Shown here: in pieces, positions 17,743 to 26,404 of the stretch | Layout of the letters: each line of letters starts with the position of its first letter | Numbering within the stretch: position 1 is the stretch's first letter | NCBI RefSeq assembly: GCF_001263175.1 | Contig: NZ_CP012332.1 | Location: 1,981,501 to 2,045,500 of the forward strand | From: Vulgatibacter incomptus | GTDB lineage: Bacteria; Myxococcota; Myxococcia; Myxococcales; Vulgatibacteraceae | Direction: 5' to 3' | Length of the DNA stretch: 64,000 nt | Translations under genes and position numbers: made by a program | Notes under the pieces: generated by a model | Database searches by the model: none | What the model saw: the letters and a program-made list of their open reading frames with translations, nothing else | Told to the model about the DNA's origin: nothing

Positions 17743-18236
17743 GCCGACTCCACCGGCGCGACCACGATCCGCCTGGCCTGGAGATCGACCTCGACCACGT
17801 ACGGGTCGGAGAAGGGCACGAAGGCCTCGTCCTTCCCGTCCCGCACGATCAGGACCGGCACCTCCGCCGTGTCGACGACCTCCTCCACCCTGCCGAGGGA
17901 GGTGCCGTCCGAGTCGAAGGCGGCGAGGCCCACGAGGTCGCGGATCCAGAACTCGTGCTCTTCCAGGGCCGGGAGCTGCGCCTCGTCGAGGAGCACTTCC
18001 CGGCCGCGGAGCGCATCCACCGCCTCCGGCGTCTCCACGCCGTCGAGGACGAGGATAACCTGCCCTTTTCGCCCGGGGCCTGCGCGCCGCACCTCGAAGC
18101 GGGCGGGCGCCTGCCCCCCTGCACCGAGATGGACGTGATCGACGCCGAAGAGCGAGTCGCTCGACGGATTGTCGAGCGTCACGACGACGGCGCCTCGAAC
18201 CCCGTGGGGCCTGGCGATGAGGCCGACGCGAATCAC
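17739..18236 (-). CDS. rimM: Ribosome maturation factor RimM
   Basis: This 165-residue factor for 30S subunit (16S 3' domain) maturation has the N-terminal RimM barrel ([17 protein letters not shown]) and the PRC-barrel C-terminal domain ([48 protein letters not shown]). It lies between khpA and trmD as in many bacteria, with a 1-base gap after khpA and a 4-base overlap with trmD. Confidence 0.97.
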   Translation of the reverse strand: MIRVGLIARPHGVRGAVVVTLDNPSSDSLFGVDHVHLGAGGQAPARFEVRRAGPGRKGQVILVLDGVETPEAVDALRGREVLLDEAQLPALEEHEFWIRDLVGLAAFDSDGTSLGRVEEVVDTAEVPVLIVRDGKDEAFVPFSDPYVVEVDLQARRIVVAPVESA

Positions 18237-18237
18237 G

Positions 18238-18465
18238 TCAGTCCCGGATCTCTAGGGCGGCCTTGCGGCCGAGGGTCTGTGCGCGGGCGGAGATCAAGGT
18301 CCGGAGCGCCTTGGCCGTTCGACCCTGGCGTCCGATCACCCGGCCGAGATCGCCCGGAGCGACGGTGAGCACCAGCGTGGTCGTGGCGCCCTCCTGTTCC
18401 TCGATCTCCACGAGCTCGGGCTCGTCCACGAGCGCCTTCGCGACGTATTCGAGCAGCTCGCGCAC
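18238..18465 (-). CDS. khpA: KH-domain RNA-binding protein KhpA
   Basis: This 75-residue single KH domain carries the GXXG loop in GRVIGRQGRTAKALRTL (about residues 41-57). The family (KhpA/YlqC) binds RNA, often with KhpB, and affects cell division and elongation in other bacteria. The start is GTG 18465 with AAGGG about 8 bases before it. The longer frame upstream reads through rpsP antiparallel sense and is not coding. It sits 11 bases after rpsP. Confidence 0.95.
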   Translation of the reverse strand: MRELLEYVAKALVDEPELVEIEEQEGATTTLVLTVAPGDLGRVIGRQGRTAKALRTLISARAQTLGRKAALEIRD

Positions 18466-18476
18466 GAAACAACCCT

Positions 18477-18722
18477 TCAGGCCGCGGAGGCGGCCTTGTG
18501 GCTCTTGATCAGGTTCTTGACCGTGACGGTCGGAACCGCGCCGTTCTTGAGCCACTTCTCGAGCTTGACGTCGTCGAAGCTGACCTTCGGGCCGGCCGGG
18601 TCGTAGGAGCCGACCTGCTCCAGGAACTTCCCGTCGCGGGGGCTCCGCGAGTCGGTCGCGATGATGTGGTAGAAGGGCGCCTTCTTCGCGCCGGCGCGCG
18701 CAAGCCGCAGGTGGACCGCCAT
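18477..18722 (-). CDS. rpsP: 30S ribosomal protein S16
   Basis: The 81 residues begin MAVHLRLARAGAKKAPFYHI and continue ATDSRSPRDGKFLEQVGSYDP, the S16 signature, ending in an Ala/Lys-rich tail. The start ATG 18722 has GAGGGAAG just before it. It is the first gene of the operon, with a leader of roughly 95 bases behind the promoter at 18824-18853. Confidence 0.98.
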   Translation of the reverse strand: MAVHLRLARAGAKKAPFYHIIATDSRSPRDGKFLEQVGSYDPAGPKVSFDDVKLEKWLKNGAVPTVTVKNLIKSHKAASAA

Positions 18723-18823
18723 GGTTCTTCCCTCGATGGTGGGCGCTTCGTGCCCCACGGTCGTTGGTTCGCGAATACGAACGGGCCCCAAGCCCAGGAA
18801 CACTCGTCCCGCGAAAGCGGGCG

Positions 18824-18853
18824 CTTGTACCGCCCCGGCTCCGGCGATGTCAA
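18824..18853 (-). promoter_or_regulatory. Sigma-70-type promoter of the rpsP operon
   Basis: On the minus strand a perfect TTGACA (18848-18853) is followed after 18 bases by TACAAG (18824-18829, 4 of 6). A small CCCGC/GCGGG hairpin begins at the predicted start region (18808-18821). Confidence 0.6.
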
Positions 18854-18870
18854 GCAAAGCGCGCCGCCCA

Positions 18871-18940
18871 GAGGAAATCGGAGGCGGGCCGGACTTCTTC
18901 GCGCGATCGCGCCTTTCCGTTGCTCCGCCTCCGGCCCCGC
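18871..18940 (+). repeat. Structured intergenic repeat, copy 4 (hairpin A weakened)
   Basis: GAGGAAATCGG and CCGGACTTCTTC are a decayed hairpin A. Hairpin B is GCGCGATCGCGC, followed by CTTTCCGTTGCTCCGCCTCC and GGCCCCGC. It lies between the stop of the MCE gene and the rpsP promoter. Confidence 0.65.
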
Positions 18941-18947
18941 CCGCCCG

Positions 18948-20561
18948 TCAGGGCACCGCGCTGACGAACGACGAGAAGAGCAGCTTGAGGTCGTCGTCGG
19001 TGAAGAAGAGGCCGCCGCCCGCGATCGCCTCCCGCCCGGCCCGGAAGCGTCCGGTGAGCGCCTCGAAATACGGCGAGTTGGCGACGTCGTCCATACCGGC
19101 GGACACGTAGAGGTGATCGAGGAAGATCAGGTTCGCGTACGCCCTCACCCTCGGGAACTCGCTCTCGGGGTTGGTGAAGTCGAAGACGTCGACTCGGAAC
19201 ATCAGGTGGTCGTTGAGGAAGTGCAGGTCCAGGCCCACGCCGCCCGTGGACTCGATCAGGCCGAAGCGGAAGGTCGCGAAGGCCGAGCGCTTGGCGAACT
19301 CCACGGTGAACTTGAGCCGGTCGCTCGTGGTCCGGATCTCCTGGTTCGCCTGCTCGAGCTGGCCCGGCGGCGTCCTGACCACGGTCTCGCGGCTGATGTG
19401 GCCGATCGGATCGTCCACCAGCTCGAGGAGGAAGTACTTGTCGGGGGCGGGCATCAGCCGGACCCCGAAGTAGGTCTTCGCCTCCTGGGCCCGGAAGAGG
19501 TACTCGGAGCGGAGGACCAGCTCGACCTGGAGGCGGCTGAGCTTGTTGACGTAGTTGGCGGCGTTGGTGACGGCGGAGTCGACCTTCTCGCCCAGCTCCT
19601 TGTCGGAGACGAGCTTGCCCAGGGTCCCCTCCCCCTTGTCGATCCGCCGGGTGATGGACTCGAGGTTGGCCAAGGTCGCGTTGAGGTTGGCCAGGCTGTT
19701 CTGGATCCCGCCGGCCTCCTCGAGGGCCTCGGGGTTCTTGCCGATCACCGCGTGGATCGAGGCGACGACGTCCCGGGCCTGCTCGGTGATCACGCGGACG
19801 TTGGTGATGATCACGGAGACGTCCTCCTTGTGCGCGTCGGTGATGGAGCGCACGTCGGCCGTGATCGCCTCCGCGTTCCGGAGGACCACGTCGAGCTGCC
19901 GGGAGGAGCGAGTGGCGGTCGCGTTGAGGGTCTGGGAGACCTGGGCGATGTTCGCGATGATCTCCCTGATCGTTCCCTTTTCCCCCTCGACCAGATCGCG
20001 GACCGACTTCGTCACCGACTGGATGTCGCCCGCCACCTCTCCCAGCGTGTCGAAGACCTGCTCCATGCTGACGGCCTCCTGCACGTTCTGGATCTCGCTC
20101 CCGGGCGGTAGCGGCTCCAGGCCCGACGTCGCCGGAGGTGGGTCCGGAACGGAGGGCATGGCCCGCGCCTGGGCGTGGGGATACCGTCGCTTGTTCTCCG
20201 CTCGGGGCGCTGCGGGCTGGGCCGAGCCGGGCGTGAGGTCGAGGAGGTAGTCCCCCAGGATCGAGGTGCTCCTCTTGGCGACGACGGCGTTCGGATAGAT
20301 GGGGATGTCCTTGCGCACGTTGAAGAAGACGCGGGCCTTCCCCTCGACGAGCTCGATCCGCACGACCTTCCCCACCTGCACGCCAGCCACCCTCACCTCG
20401 GACTTGGGCGCGAGGCCGGAGGCGTCGGAGAATGCGGCCCAGTACTCGTACGCTTGGCGCGACGAGACGTGCTCCCGGATGAGGGAGAAGAAGATGAAGA
20501 AGGCGACGATCCCCAGGACGACCAGGAGACCGACCTTCACTGGCGTGACGATGCCCCGCAA
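18948..20561 (-). CDS. MCE-domain (MlaD-like) lipid transport protein with a long C-terminal extension
   Basis: This 537-residue protein has an N-terminal membrane anchor (about residues 9-26), then an MCE domain (about 40-115; YWAAFSDASGLAPKSEVRVAGVQVGKV and ILGDYLLDLTPG segments). A long helical region (about 160-330) follows. The last roughly 180 residues look beta-rich (LRSEYLFRAQEAKTYFGVRL, AFATFRFGLIESTGGVGLDL, YANLIFLDHLYVSAGMDD), more like a barrel or porin tail than the short MlaD C-terminus. It is encoded after mlaE and mlaF and should be the periplasmic hexameric part of a phospholipid transporter. Confidence 0.85.
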   Translation of the reverse strand: MRGIVTPVKVGLLVVLGIVAFFIFFSLIREHVSSRQAYEYWAAFSDASGLAPKSEVRVAGVQVGKVVRIELVEGKARVFFNVRKDIPIYPNAVVAKRSTSILGDYLLDLTPGSAQPAAPRAENKRRYPHAQARAMPSVPDPPPATSGLEPLPPGSEIQNVQEAVSMEQVFDTLGEVAGDIQSVTKSVRDLVEGEKGTIREIIANIAQVSQTLNATATRSSRQLDVVLRNAEAITADVRSITDAHKEDVSVIITNVRVITEQARDVVASIHAVIGKNPEALEEAGGIQNSLANLNATLANLESITRRIDKGEGTLGKLVSDKELGEKVDSAVTNAANYVNKLSRLQVELVLRSEYLFRAQEAKTYFGVRLMPAPDKYFLLELVDDPIGHISRETVVRTPPGQLEQANQEIRTTSDRLKFTVEFAKRSAFATFRFGLIESTGGVGLDLHFLNDHLMFRVDVFDFTNPESEFPRVRAYANLIFLDHLYVSAGMDDVANSPYFEALTGRFRAGREAIAGGGLFFTDDDLKLLFSSFVSAVP

Positions 20562-20573
20562 ATGGCCTCCAAC

Positions 20574-21326
20574 TTAGGCACGCCCGAACCAGGTCTGCAG
20601 GAAGGTGCGGACATGAGGATGCTCCGACTCCCTGAGCTCATCCGGGGGTAAGAACTCGACGATCTTCCCGTGGTGAAGGACGGCGATCCGGTCGGCGACC
20701 CGGAACGCGCTCGGGATGTCGTGGCTGATCACGAGGCTGGTGACGCCCAGGCGGTCGCGGGCGTTCTCGATCATCTCGTTCACCGATTCGGTGGTGATCG
20801 GATCGAGGCCCGTCGTGGGCTCGTCGTAGAGGACGATCTTCGGGTCGCGGGCGATCGCCCTCGCCAGGGCGACCCGCTTGCGCATGCCGCCCGAGAGCTC
20901 TGCCGGCATCTTGCGATCCACTCCATCGAGGTCGACCAGCCGGAGCTTCTCGTCGACCACCTCGCGGATCTGGGACTCGGAGAGCTCGTGCTGGTGCTCG
21001 CGGAGCGGGAAGGCGACGTTCTCGAAGACCGTCATCGAGTCGAAGAGCGCGGAGAACTGGAAGACCATCCCGAACTTGCGCCGCACCCGATTGAGGTCCC
21101 TGCCGGAGAGCTTCGAGATCTCCTCGCCGTCGACCAGGACCCGCCCCGAGTCGGGGTGGAGCAGGCCGATGATGTGCTTCATGAGCACCGACTTCCCCGA
21201 TCCCGAAGAGCCGAGGATCACCACGGTGGTCCCCTCCTCGACCGAGAGGTTCACGCCCCGGAGCACGTGGTTCTCGGCGAAGGACTTGTGGAGGTCGATG
21301 ACCTCGATCATCGGCCGGCCGGCCAT
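20574..21326 (-). CDS. mlaF: MlaF-like ABC transporter ATPase for lipid transport
   Basis: This 250-residue ATPase shows Walker A GSSGSGKS (residues 39-46), Q-loop VFQFSALFDSMTV, signature LSGGMRKRVALARA, Walker B IVLYDEPTTGLDP and switch SHD. The FQFSALFDSMTVFENV segment is typical of the MlaF/Mce-associated branch. It starts one base after the mlaE stop and is followed 12 bases later by the MCE gene. It powers lipid movement between the inner membrane and the periplasm or outer membrane. Confidence 0.93.
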   Translation of the reverse strand: MAGRPMIEVIDLHKSFAENHVLRGVNLSVEEGTTVVILGSSGSGKSVLMKHIIGLLHPDSGRVLVDGEEISKLSGRDLNRVRRKFGMVFQFSALFDSMTVFENVAFPLREHQHELSESQIREVVDEKLRLVDLDGVDRKMPAELSGGMRKRVALARAIARDPKIVLYDEPTTGLDPITTESVNEMIENARDRLGVTSLVISHDIPSAFRVADRIAVLHHGKIVEFLPPDELRESEHPHVRTFLQTWFGRA

Positions 21327-21327
21327 G

Positions 21328-22137
21328 TCAGACCCTCGACCACCAACCCATCATCAGGTTGGTCAGCCAGTAGTCGAGCACCAGGATGAGCACCGAGCTC
21401 ATCACCACGGCCTGGGTGGTGGCGACGCCCACGCCCTTGGCCCCGCCCCCGGCGTAGAAGCCCTTGAAGCAGGCGGAGAGCGAGATCACGAGGCCGAAGA
21501 CCGCCGCCTTCACCAGCCCGCCGAAGACGTCCTCGAGGTCGACCCAGGACTGGATGCGGCTCCAGAACTCGGCCTCGCTGATCCCCTCCATGAGGACCGC
21601 GACCACGTAGGCGCCGAAGACGCCGACGACGTCGAAGATCATCGTCAGGATGGGGAGCGCGAGGAGTCCGGCGATGACGCGAGGCACCAGGAGGTAGTGG
21701 AGCGGGTTCACCGCCATCGTGGCGAGGGCGTCGATCTGCTCGGTCACCCGCATCGAGCCCAGCTCGGTGGCGATGGCGGAGCCGGCCCTCCCCGTGACCA
21801 TCAGGCCGGTGAGCACGGGCGCGAGCTCCCGGGTGAGCGAGAGCGCTACGGCAGCGCCCACCAGGCCCTGTGCGTTGAACATCCGGAACGCGAGGGTGGT
21901 CTGCACGCCGAAGACGGCGCCGGTGAAGATCGCCGTGAGGACCACCACCGAGATGGAGCCGACGCCGATCGCCTCGAAGGAGCTGAGGAAGTTGCCGAGG
22001 CGGTACGGCGGGCGGATGGCCTGGATCGCGACCTTCGTCGCGAGGATCGCCATCCCGCCCAGGTCTGACAGGACCAGGAGCACGCCGTCGCCGATATAGC
22101 CGAGGACGGCCGCGATGCTACGGAGGATGGATTTCAA
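21328..22137 (-). CDS. mlaE: MlaE-family ABC transporter permease
   Basis: This 269-residue inner-membrane protein has five or six hydrophobic segments and the MlaE family core LAPVLTGLMVTGRAGSAIATELGSMRVTEQIDAL, AVNPLHYLLVPRVIAG and CFKGFYAGGGAKGVG. It forms the membrane part of the Mla-type system with the ATPase and MCE protein downstream. It follows alr by 30 bases, so alr may be cotranscribed. Confidence 0.94.
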   Translation of the reverse strand: MKSILRSIAAVLGYIGDGVLLVLSDLGGMAILATKVAIQAIRPPYRLGNFLSSFEAIGVGSISVVVLTAIFTGAVFGVQTTLAFRMFNAQGLVGAAVALSLTRELAPVLTGLMVTGRAGSAIATELGSMRVTEQIDALATMAVNPLHYLLVPRVIAGLLALPILTMIFDVVGVFGAYVVAVLMEGISEAEFWSRIQSWVDLEDVFGGLVKAAVFGLVISLSACFKGFYAGGGAKGVGVATTQAVVMSSVLILVLDYWLTNLMMGWWSRV

Positions 22138-22167
22138 GAGAGGCCCCGACGTCGTCGCGGCGCTCTC

Positions 22168-23340
22168 TCAGCCCCCCACGAAACGGCGCGGAACGCGGGG
22201 ACCGATGCCGCAGAAGATCTCGTAGTGGATCGTCCCGCACGCCCGGGCGAGCTCTTCGGCGCGGATCTCGTCGTCGCCCTGCGCACCGATGAGCACCGCC
22301 TCGTCACCGACCGTGACACGCTCCACGTCGGTCACATCCACCATGACCTGATCCATGGTCACCGTGCCGGCGATCCGCACGCGTTTGCCTCCGATCAGCA
22401 CCTCGCCGACGTTGCTCAGCAGACGGTCGTAGCCGTCCGCGTAGCCCACGGGGAGCGTCGCGATCCTCGAAGGGCGACGCGCGATCCATCGGGATCCGTA
22501 GGAGACCGGGGCGCCGACGGGCAGCTCCTTCACATGCGTCACGGCGGTCGACAGGCGCATCACCGGCCGAAGCGGGATCCGGGACCGCAGGTGCTCCGCG
22601 GGAGGGCTGCCGTAGAGCAGCATCCCCGGGCGAACGAGGGTGCCGCGGGCGTCCTCCCTCGAGAGCAGCGCCGCGCTGTTCGCGTGGTGGATCCAGCGCG
22701 GATCGAGGCCGCGGGCCCGCATGGCCGAGGCGGCGGCGGCGAGCTGATCCATCTGCCGCGAGGTGAGCGGATCGCCCTCGACGTCGGCGTTGGGGAGGTG
22801 GGTCGCGATCCCCTCGAGGTCCACGCCGTGGGTCCGGGCGGCGTCGAGGAAGTCCGAGAGCTCGTCGGGCTGGATCCCGACCCGCCCCATGCCGGTGTCG
22901 AGCTTGAGGTGGGCCACGGCCGGCAGGCCCAGGCTCCGGGCGGCGGCGCCCAGGCCCTCGAGCTGCTCCTTGCGGAAGACGACGGGGGTGAGCCTCTCGG
23001 CCAGCATCAGGTCGAAGCGATCGGCGTACGCGCCGTCGAGTACCAGGATCGGCGTGTCGATCCCCGCGGCCCGGAGCTCGAGCCCCTCCTCCACCAGCCC
23101 CACACCGAGGAAGGCGACGCCTTCGGCGGCGATCGCCCGGGCGCAGGGGACGGCGCCGTGCCCGTAGGCGTTGGCCTTCACCACTGCCAGCACCCGGGCA
23201 TCACGGGCCACGGCGCGGATTTGCCTGAGGTTGTGGACGAGAGCCGCGAGGTCGATGGTCGCGATCGTGGGCCGCAAAGGCCTTCCATCCCACACTGGCG
23301 GAGCGATCCGTGCCGCCTCGGCGCTCGACTGCTTCGACAT
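22168..23340 (-). CDS. alr: Alanine racemase
   Basis: This 390-residue fold-type III PLP enzyme makes D-alanine for peptidoglycan. The PLP lysine is in LAVVKANAYGHG (Lys55). KLDTGMGRVG, GIATHLPNADVEGD, RPGMLLYGSPP, the second-subunit catalytic Tyr in VSYGSRW and LPVGYADGYDR are all present. I use ATG 23340, four bases after GAGGAAG. A TTG at 23388 would add 16 residues without domain support. The gene diverges from the zinc-ribbon gene. Confidence 0.96.
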   Translation of the reverse strand: MSKQSSAEAARIAPPVWDGRPLRPTIATIDLAALVHNLRQIRAVARDARVLAVVKANAYGHGAVPCARAIAAEGVAFLGVGLVEEGLELRAAGIDTPILVLDGAYADRFDLMLAERLTPVVFRKEQLEGLGAAARSLGLPAVAHLKLDTGMGRVGIQPDELSDFLDAARTHGVDLEGIATHLPNADVEGDPLTSRQMDQLAAAASAMRARGLDPRWIHHANSAALLSREDARGTLVRPGMLLYGSPPAEHLRSRIPLRPVMRLSTAVTHVKELPVGAPVSYGSRWIARRPSRIATLPVGYADGYDRLLSNVGEVLIGGKRVRIAGTVTMDQVMVDVTDVERVTVGDEAVLIGAQGDDEIRAEELARACGTIHYEIFCGIGPRVPRRFVGG

Positions 23341-23489
23341 CGTCTTCCTCGCCCCCGACGGGTACTCCGGTCGGTGGTTTCGCGTCAAGGAACGGCCGAA
23401 GAGGAAAAACTACGCCTGGGGTTCGGTCGTGTCTCCGCGGGGTCGGCCGCGCGATCGCAGGGTCACGAACGGGGAAGCGCGAACGGAGA

Positions 23490-23518
23490 TTGTTCGCGCG
23501 GCCCTGATCCCCTATGGT
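23490..23518 (+). promoter_or_regulatory. Candidate sigma-70 promoter for the zinc-ribbon gene
   Basis: TTGTTC (23490-23495) and TATGGT (23513-23518) are separated by 17 bases; each box matches four of six consensus positions. A GCGAAC/GTTCGC dyad overlaps the -35 box. The ribosome site and GTG start follow about 35 bases later. Confidence 0.45.
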
Positions 23519-23554
23519 GCGCGCCCTTTTTCCCGAAGCGAAGCGGAGCACGAA

Positions 23555-24004
23555 GTGGACGTTCAGAAGGTGGGCGGCGAGGTCGACGGGTACTGCACCC
23601 GGTGCAGGATGGTCCTGGGACACACGATCCTGGCGATGGTTGGGACGAAGATCGCAAGGGTGCGCTGCAACACCTGCATGGGCGATCACGTGTTCCGCCC
23701 GCAGCCTCCCGGTACCAAGGTCGAGAAGGCCCGCGGCGAAGGCGTGGTGCGCCCCAAGGCGAGGGCCGCTCCCCGCGAACGGGCGGAGGTTCGCCCGTTC
23801 GAGAGCCTCTTCAGCGAGAGGGCGCTCGCCCGCGCGCGACGCTATTCGCCGAAGGAGCGCTTCTCCGAGGGCGACGTGGTCGAGCACCCGACCTTCGGCC
23901 TCGGGCTGGTGGAGGGCGTCCGCCACGACAAGATCGACGTGACGTTCAAGGCCGGCGGGAAGACCCTCGTGCACGGCCTCGGCGCGCCTGCCTCCGGGGC
24001 CTGA
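23555..24004 (+). CDS. Zinc-ribbon protein with a UvrD/PcrA-tail-like C-terminal domain
   Basis: About 149 residues from GTG 23555 (GGAG seven bases before). A treble-clef or ribbon-like segment (YCTRC...RVRCNTC) occupies residues 11-42. A basic linker leads to a C-terminal module FSEGDVVEHPTFGLGLVEGV and KIDVTFKAGGKTLVHGL. The second module resembles the Tudor-like RNA-polymerase-binding tail of UvrD/PcrA (pattern G-x-V-x-H-x-x-F-G-x-G-x-V). I recall close relatives only as hypothetical myxobacterial proteins. A link to transcription or repair is inference. The frame upstream of 23555 lies in the promoter region. Confidence 0.75.
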   Translation: MDVQKVGGEVDGYCTRCRMVLGHTILAMVGTKIARVRCNTCMGDHVFRPQPPGTKVEKARGEGVVRPKARAAPRERAEVRPFESLFSERALARARRYSPKERFSEGDVVEHPTFGLGLVEGVRHDKIDVTFKAGGKTLVHGLGAPASGA

Positions 24005-24007
24005 ACG

Positions 24008-25120
24008 TCAACCGAGGACTGCCTCGTAGAGCCGGTTGAAGCGTTGGGCCATGTGCCCGATCTCCAGGTGCTCCTCGACGAACGCGCGCGCACGGGTCCC
24101 GAAGGCGCGCGCCTCGTCCGGCTCCTCTAGGAGCCGTTCGATCGCGTCCGCCAGGCGGGCGGGCGATCGGGGAGGAACCAGGAGTCCCCTGGTGCGGCCG
24201 TCGACGAGCTCGGGCGTGCCGCCCACCGCCGTCGCCACCACGGGCAGGCGCGAGGCCATCCCCTCGATCACCGAGTTGGAGAGGCCCTCGGCGTAGCTGG
24301 ACGAGATCAGCATCCGGCAGCGGCCGAGGATCGCCGGCACGTCCGCGCGGTGGCCGAGCAGGTGCACGTGATCCGAGATCCCGAGCGCCGCGGCGCAGCG
24401 GACGATCGGCCCCCGCCTCTCGCCCTCCCCCACCAGCACCAGGTGCAGCGACGGGAAGCGCGGCGCCAACCTCGCGACGGCCTGCACCACGTCCTCCTGG
24501 CCCTTGATCGGGTGGAGGTTGGCGATCACCGCCGCCACCAGGGAGCCGGGAGGAACCGGGAGCGCCATGTCGAGCGGCGCTGCCGCGCGCGCGTCGAAGC
24601 GGCCCAGATCGATGCCGTTCCGGACGAGGACGATCCTCGACGGATCGATCCCCTCCTCGACGCGGAGCTGGCGGGCGATCGCCTCGGCGTTCACCTGGAC
24701 CTTGTCGGCGAGGCGGCTCGCCCAGGCGAGGGCCAGGCGTCTCCGGGGACCGTGCCAATGGGCCAGGTCGAGGCGGCTCACGATCACCTTGGCGCCGGCG
24801 AGCCGGGCCGCCGGCACGGCCACGAGGTTCGTGTAGAAGTCCTGGGCGTGGACGAGCCGGACCTGCTGTGCGCGCATCCAGATCGCGAGCCGCGCCACGG
24901 TGCCGAAGGTCATCGGGTGGGCGAAGCTCCGCGGCAGGCGGAACTCGGCGGGCTCCAGCCCCAAGGCCCGAAGCTCCGGCAGATGGCGCCCCCGTGTATC
25001 GAGGGCGGCGACTAGCGGGCGAAACGAGCCCCTGTCCGTCATCCGGACGCGCTCGACGAACTGCCCCTCGGCCCCGCCGACCCCCAGGATGTTCACGAGA
25101 TGGAGGACGGTGGACGGCAT
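24008..25120 (-). CDS. Glycosyltransferase family 4 (GT-B) protein
   Basis: This 370-residue cytoplasmic or membrane-peripheral sugar transferase has the N-terminal HLVNILGVGGAEGQFVERV loop and the C-terminal GT4 signature EGLSNSVIEGMASRLPVVATAVGGTPELV, with the E-x7-E pair. ANLHPIKGQEDVVQA and LVLVGEGERRGPI are the nucleotide-sugar region. Its start touches the stop of the O-antigen ligase gene (TGAATG), so the two are coupled and probably act in one surface polysaccharide pathway. Acceptor and sugar are unknown. Confidence 0.93.
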   Translation of the reverse strand: MPSTVLHLVNILGVGGAEGQFVERVRMTDRGSFRPLVAALDTRGRHLPELRALGLEPAEFRLPRSFAHPMTFGTVARLAIWMRAQQVRLVHAQDFYTNLVAVPAARLAGAKVIVSRLDLAHWHGPRRRLALAWASRLADKVQVNAEAIARQLRVEEGIDPSRIVLVRNGIDLGRFDARAAAPLDMALPVPPGSLVAAVIANLHPIKGQEDVVQAVARLAPRFPSLHLVLVGEGERRGPIVRCAAALGISDHVHLLGHRADVPAILGRCRMLISSSYAEGLSNSVIEGMASRLPVVATAVGGTPELVDGRTRGLLVPPRSPARLADAIERLLEEPDEARAFGTRARAFVEEHLEIGHMAQRFNRLYEAVLG

Positions 25121-26404
25121 TCAGAGGATCCCCACGTTCGGCTGGAGCTCGATCGGCCTCTCCCGGGCCTCTCGCTCGAAGCGCGCGAGGCGCTCGCTCG
25201 CCGTCGCGATCCCGAGCACGAGGAAGAGGAAGAAGCTCAGGGTGAAGCCCGCGAACATCTGGCAGACGAGGTAGCCGGCGATCGACGCGAGGAGGCCGCG
25301 CGCCTCGAGCCGCACCGGCGATCGCTCCTCGGTCGCCCACCACGCGCCTCGGATACAGGCGGCGAGGAGCGCGAGGAAGGCGACGAGGGTCGGGATGCCG
25401 AGCTCGGCGGCGACCTCGAGGAAGAGGTTGTGCGCGACGTAGGGGTGCCTGCCGGCGTCGTCCGGCGCGTAGGTGGCCCAGGCGGTCGTGAAGGCGGCGG
25501 CGCCGATCCCCGTGAGCGGACGGCGGGAGAGGATGTTGCCCGCGGTACGCCAGGCGTCGATGCGTCCCTGGGCGGAGAGGTCCTGCTCGTAGGTGGCGAT
25601 GGTCTCCGTTCGCGCCCAGAAGCGTGACGGCGCGAGGGAGAGGAGCGCGATCGCTACGCCCCCCGCGACGAGGATCGAGCGCGTGCGGCTCCCCCGTCCG
25701 GCGAGGATGAACGCCAGGAGGCCCACTGCGAGGCCGAGGATCGCGCCGCGGCTGTAGGTCACGACGATGGCCCAGAGCTGCAGGCCGAGCAGCCCGAGGA
25801 CGGCCGCCCGCGCCACCGGGTTCCGCAGGCGGCTGCGGAGGGTGAGGAGGAGCATCGCCGAGATCACGAGCGCCATCGCGAGGCGGTTCGGATCGAAGAA
25901 GGTCCCCACCCAGCGCGCGCGGTAGCCTTCGAGGAGATCGACGCCGGCGAGGGAGTTCGACACCGCGTAATAGGCTGGAACACAACCAGCCAGGGCGATG
26001 GCCCACGCGACGTTCCGCACCCGGGTCGGCGTGTCGAGGAGGCTCGCGGCGGAGACGAAGACCAGCCCCATCTTCAGCGCCTCGCCGGCCGCCCACTGGC
26101 TCGAGGCCGGATCGACGCTCCAGAGCGGGGAGAGCGCCGCGGCGCCCGCGAAGGCCCCAAGGCCGAGGACGCGCCAGCCGCCTGCGGTCGGGGCCGCGCC
26201 ACCGAGGATCCACCTGCCGGCAAGGCCCGCCGCCATCAGGCCCGCGGTGACGACCCCCACCCGGGCCGGGCCGATGATCGGGAAGAGGTATTGGGGCAGC
26301 GCCCAGATGGTGATCGCGAAGACCCCGACCCCCAGCGCGCCGAGCTTCGACGCGAAGGACGACGAGCCCCTCGCATACGGATTCGGCACCGCGCTGGCGA
26401 TCAT
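25121..26404 (-). CDS. O-antigen ligase/polymerase (WaaL/Wzy-like) membrane protein
   Basis: This 427-residue protein has ten or more hydrophobic segments and the large periplasmic loop of the Wzy_C/O-antigen ligase family. Typical segments are WVGTFFDPNRLAMALV, VVTYSRGAILGLAVGLL, GRIDAWRTAGNILSRRPLTGIG and YVAHNLFLEVAAELGIPTLV. It joins or polymerises lipid-linked glycans at the outer face of the inner membrane. The start is ATG 26404, preceded by a strong AGGAGGGGG ribosome site. The long frame upstream is non-coding. It is coupled to the GT4 gene. Confidence 0.92.
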   Translation of the reverse strand: MIASAVPNPYARGSSSFASKLGALGVGVFAITIWALPQYLFPIIGPARVGVVTAGLMAAGLAGRWILGGAAPTAGGWRVLGLGAFAGAAALSPLWSVDPASSQWAAGEALKMGLVFVSAASLLDTPTRVRNVAWAIALAGCVPAYYAVSNSLAGVDLLEGYRARWVGTFFDPNRLAMALVISAMLLLTLRSRLRNPVARAAVLGLLGLQLWAIVVTYSRGAILGLAVGLLAFILAGRGSRTRSILVAGGVAIALLSLAPSRFWARTETIATYEQDLSAQGRIDAWRTAGNILSRRPLTGIGAAAFTTAWATYAPDDAGRHPYVAHNLFLEVAAELGIPTLVAFLALLAACIRGAWWATEERSPVRLEARGLLASIAGYLVCQMFAGFTLSFFLFLVLGIATASERLARFEREARERPIELQPNVGIL

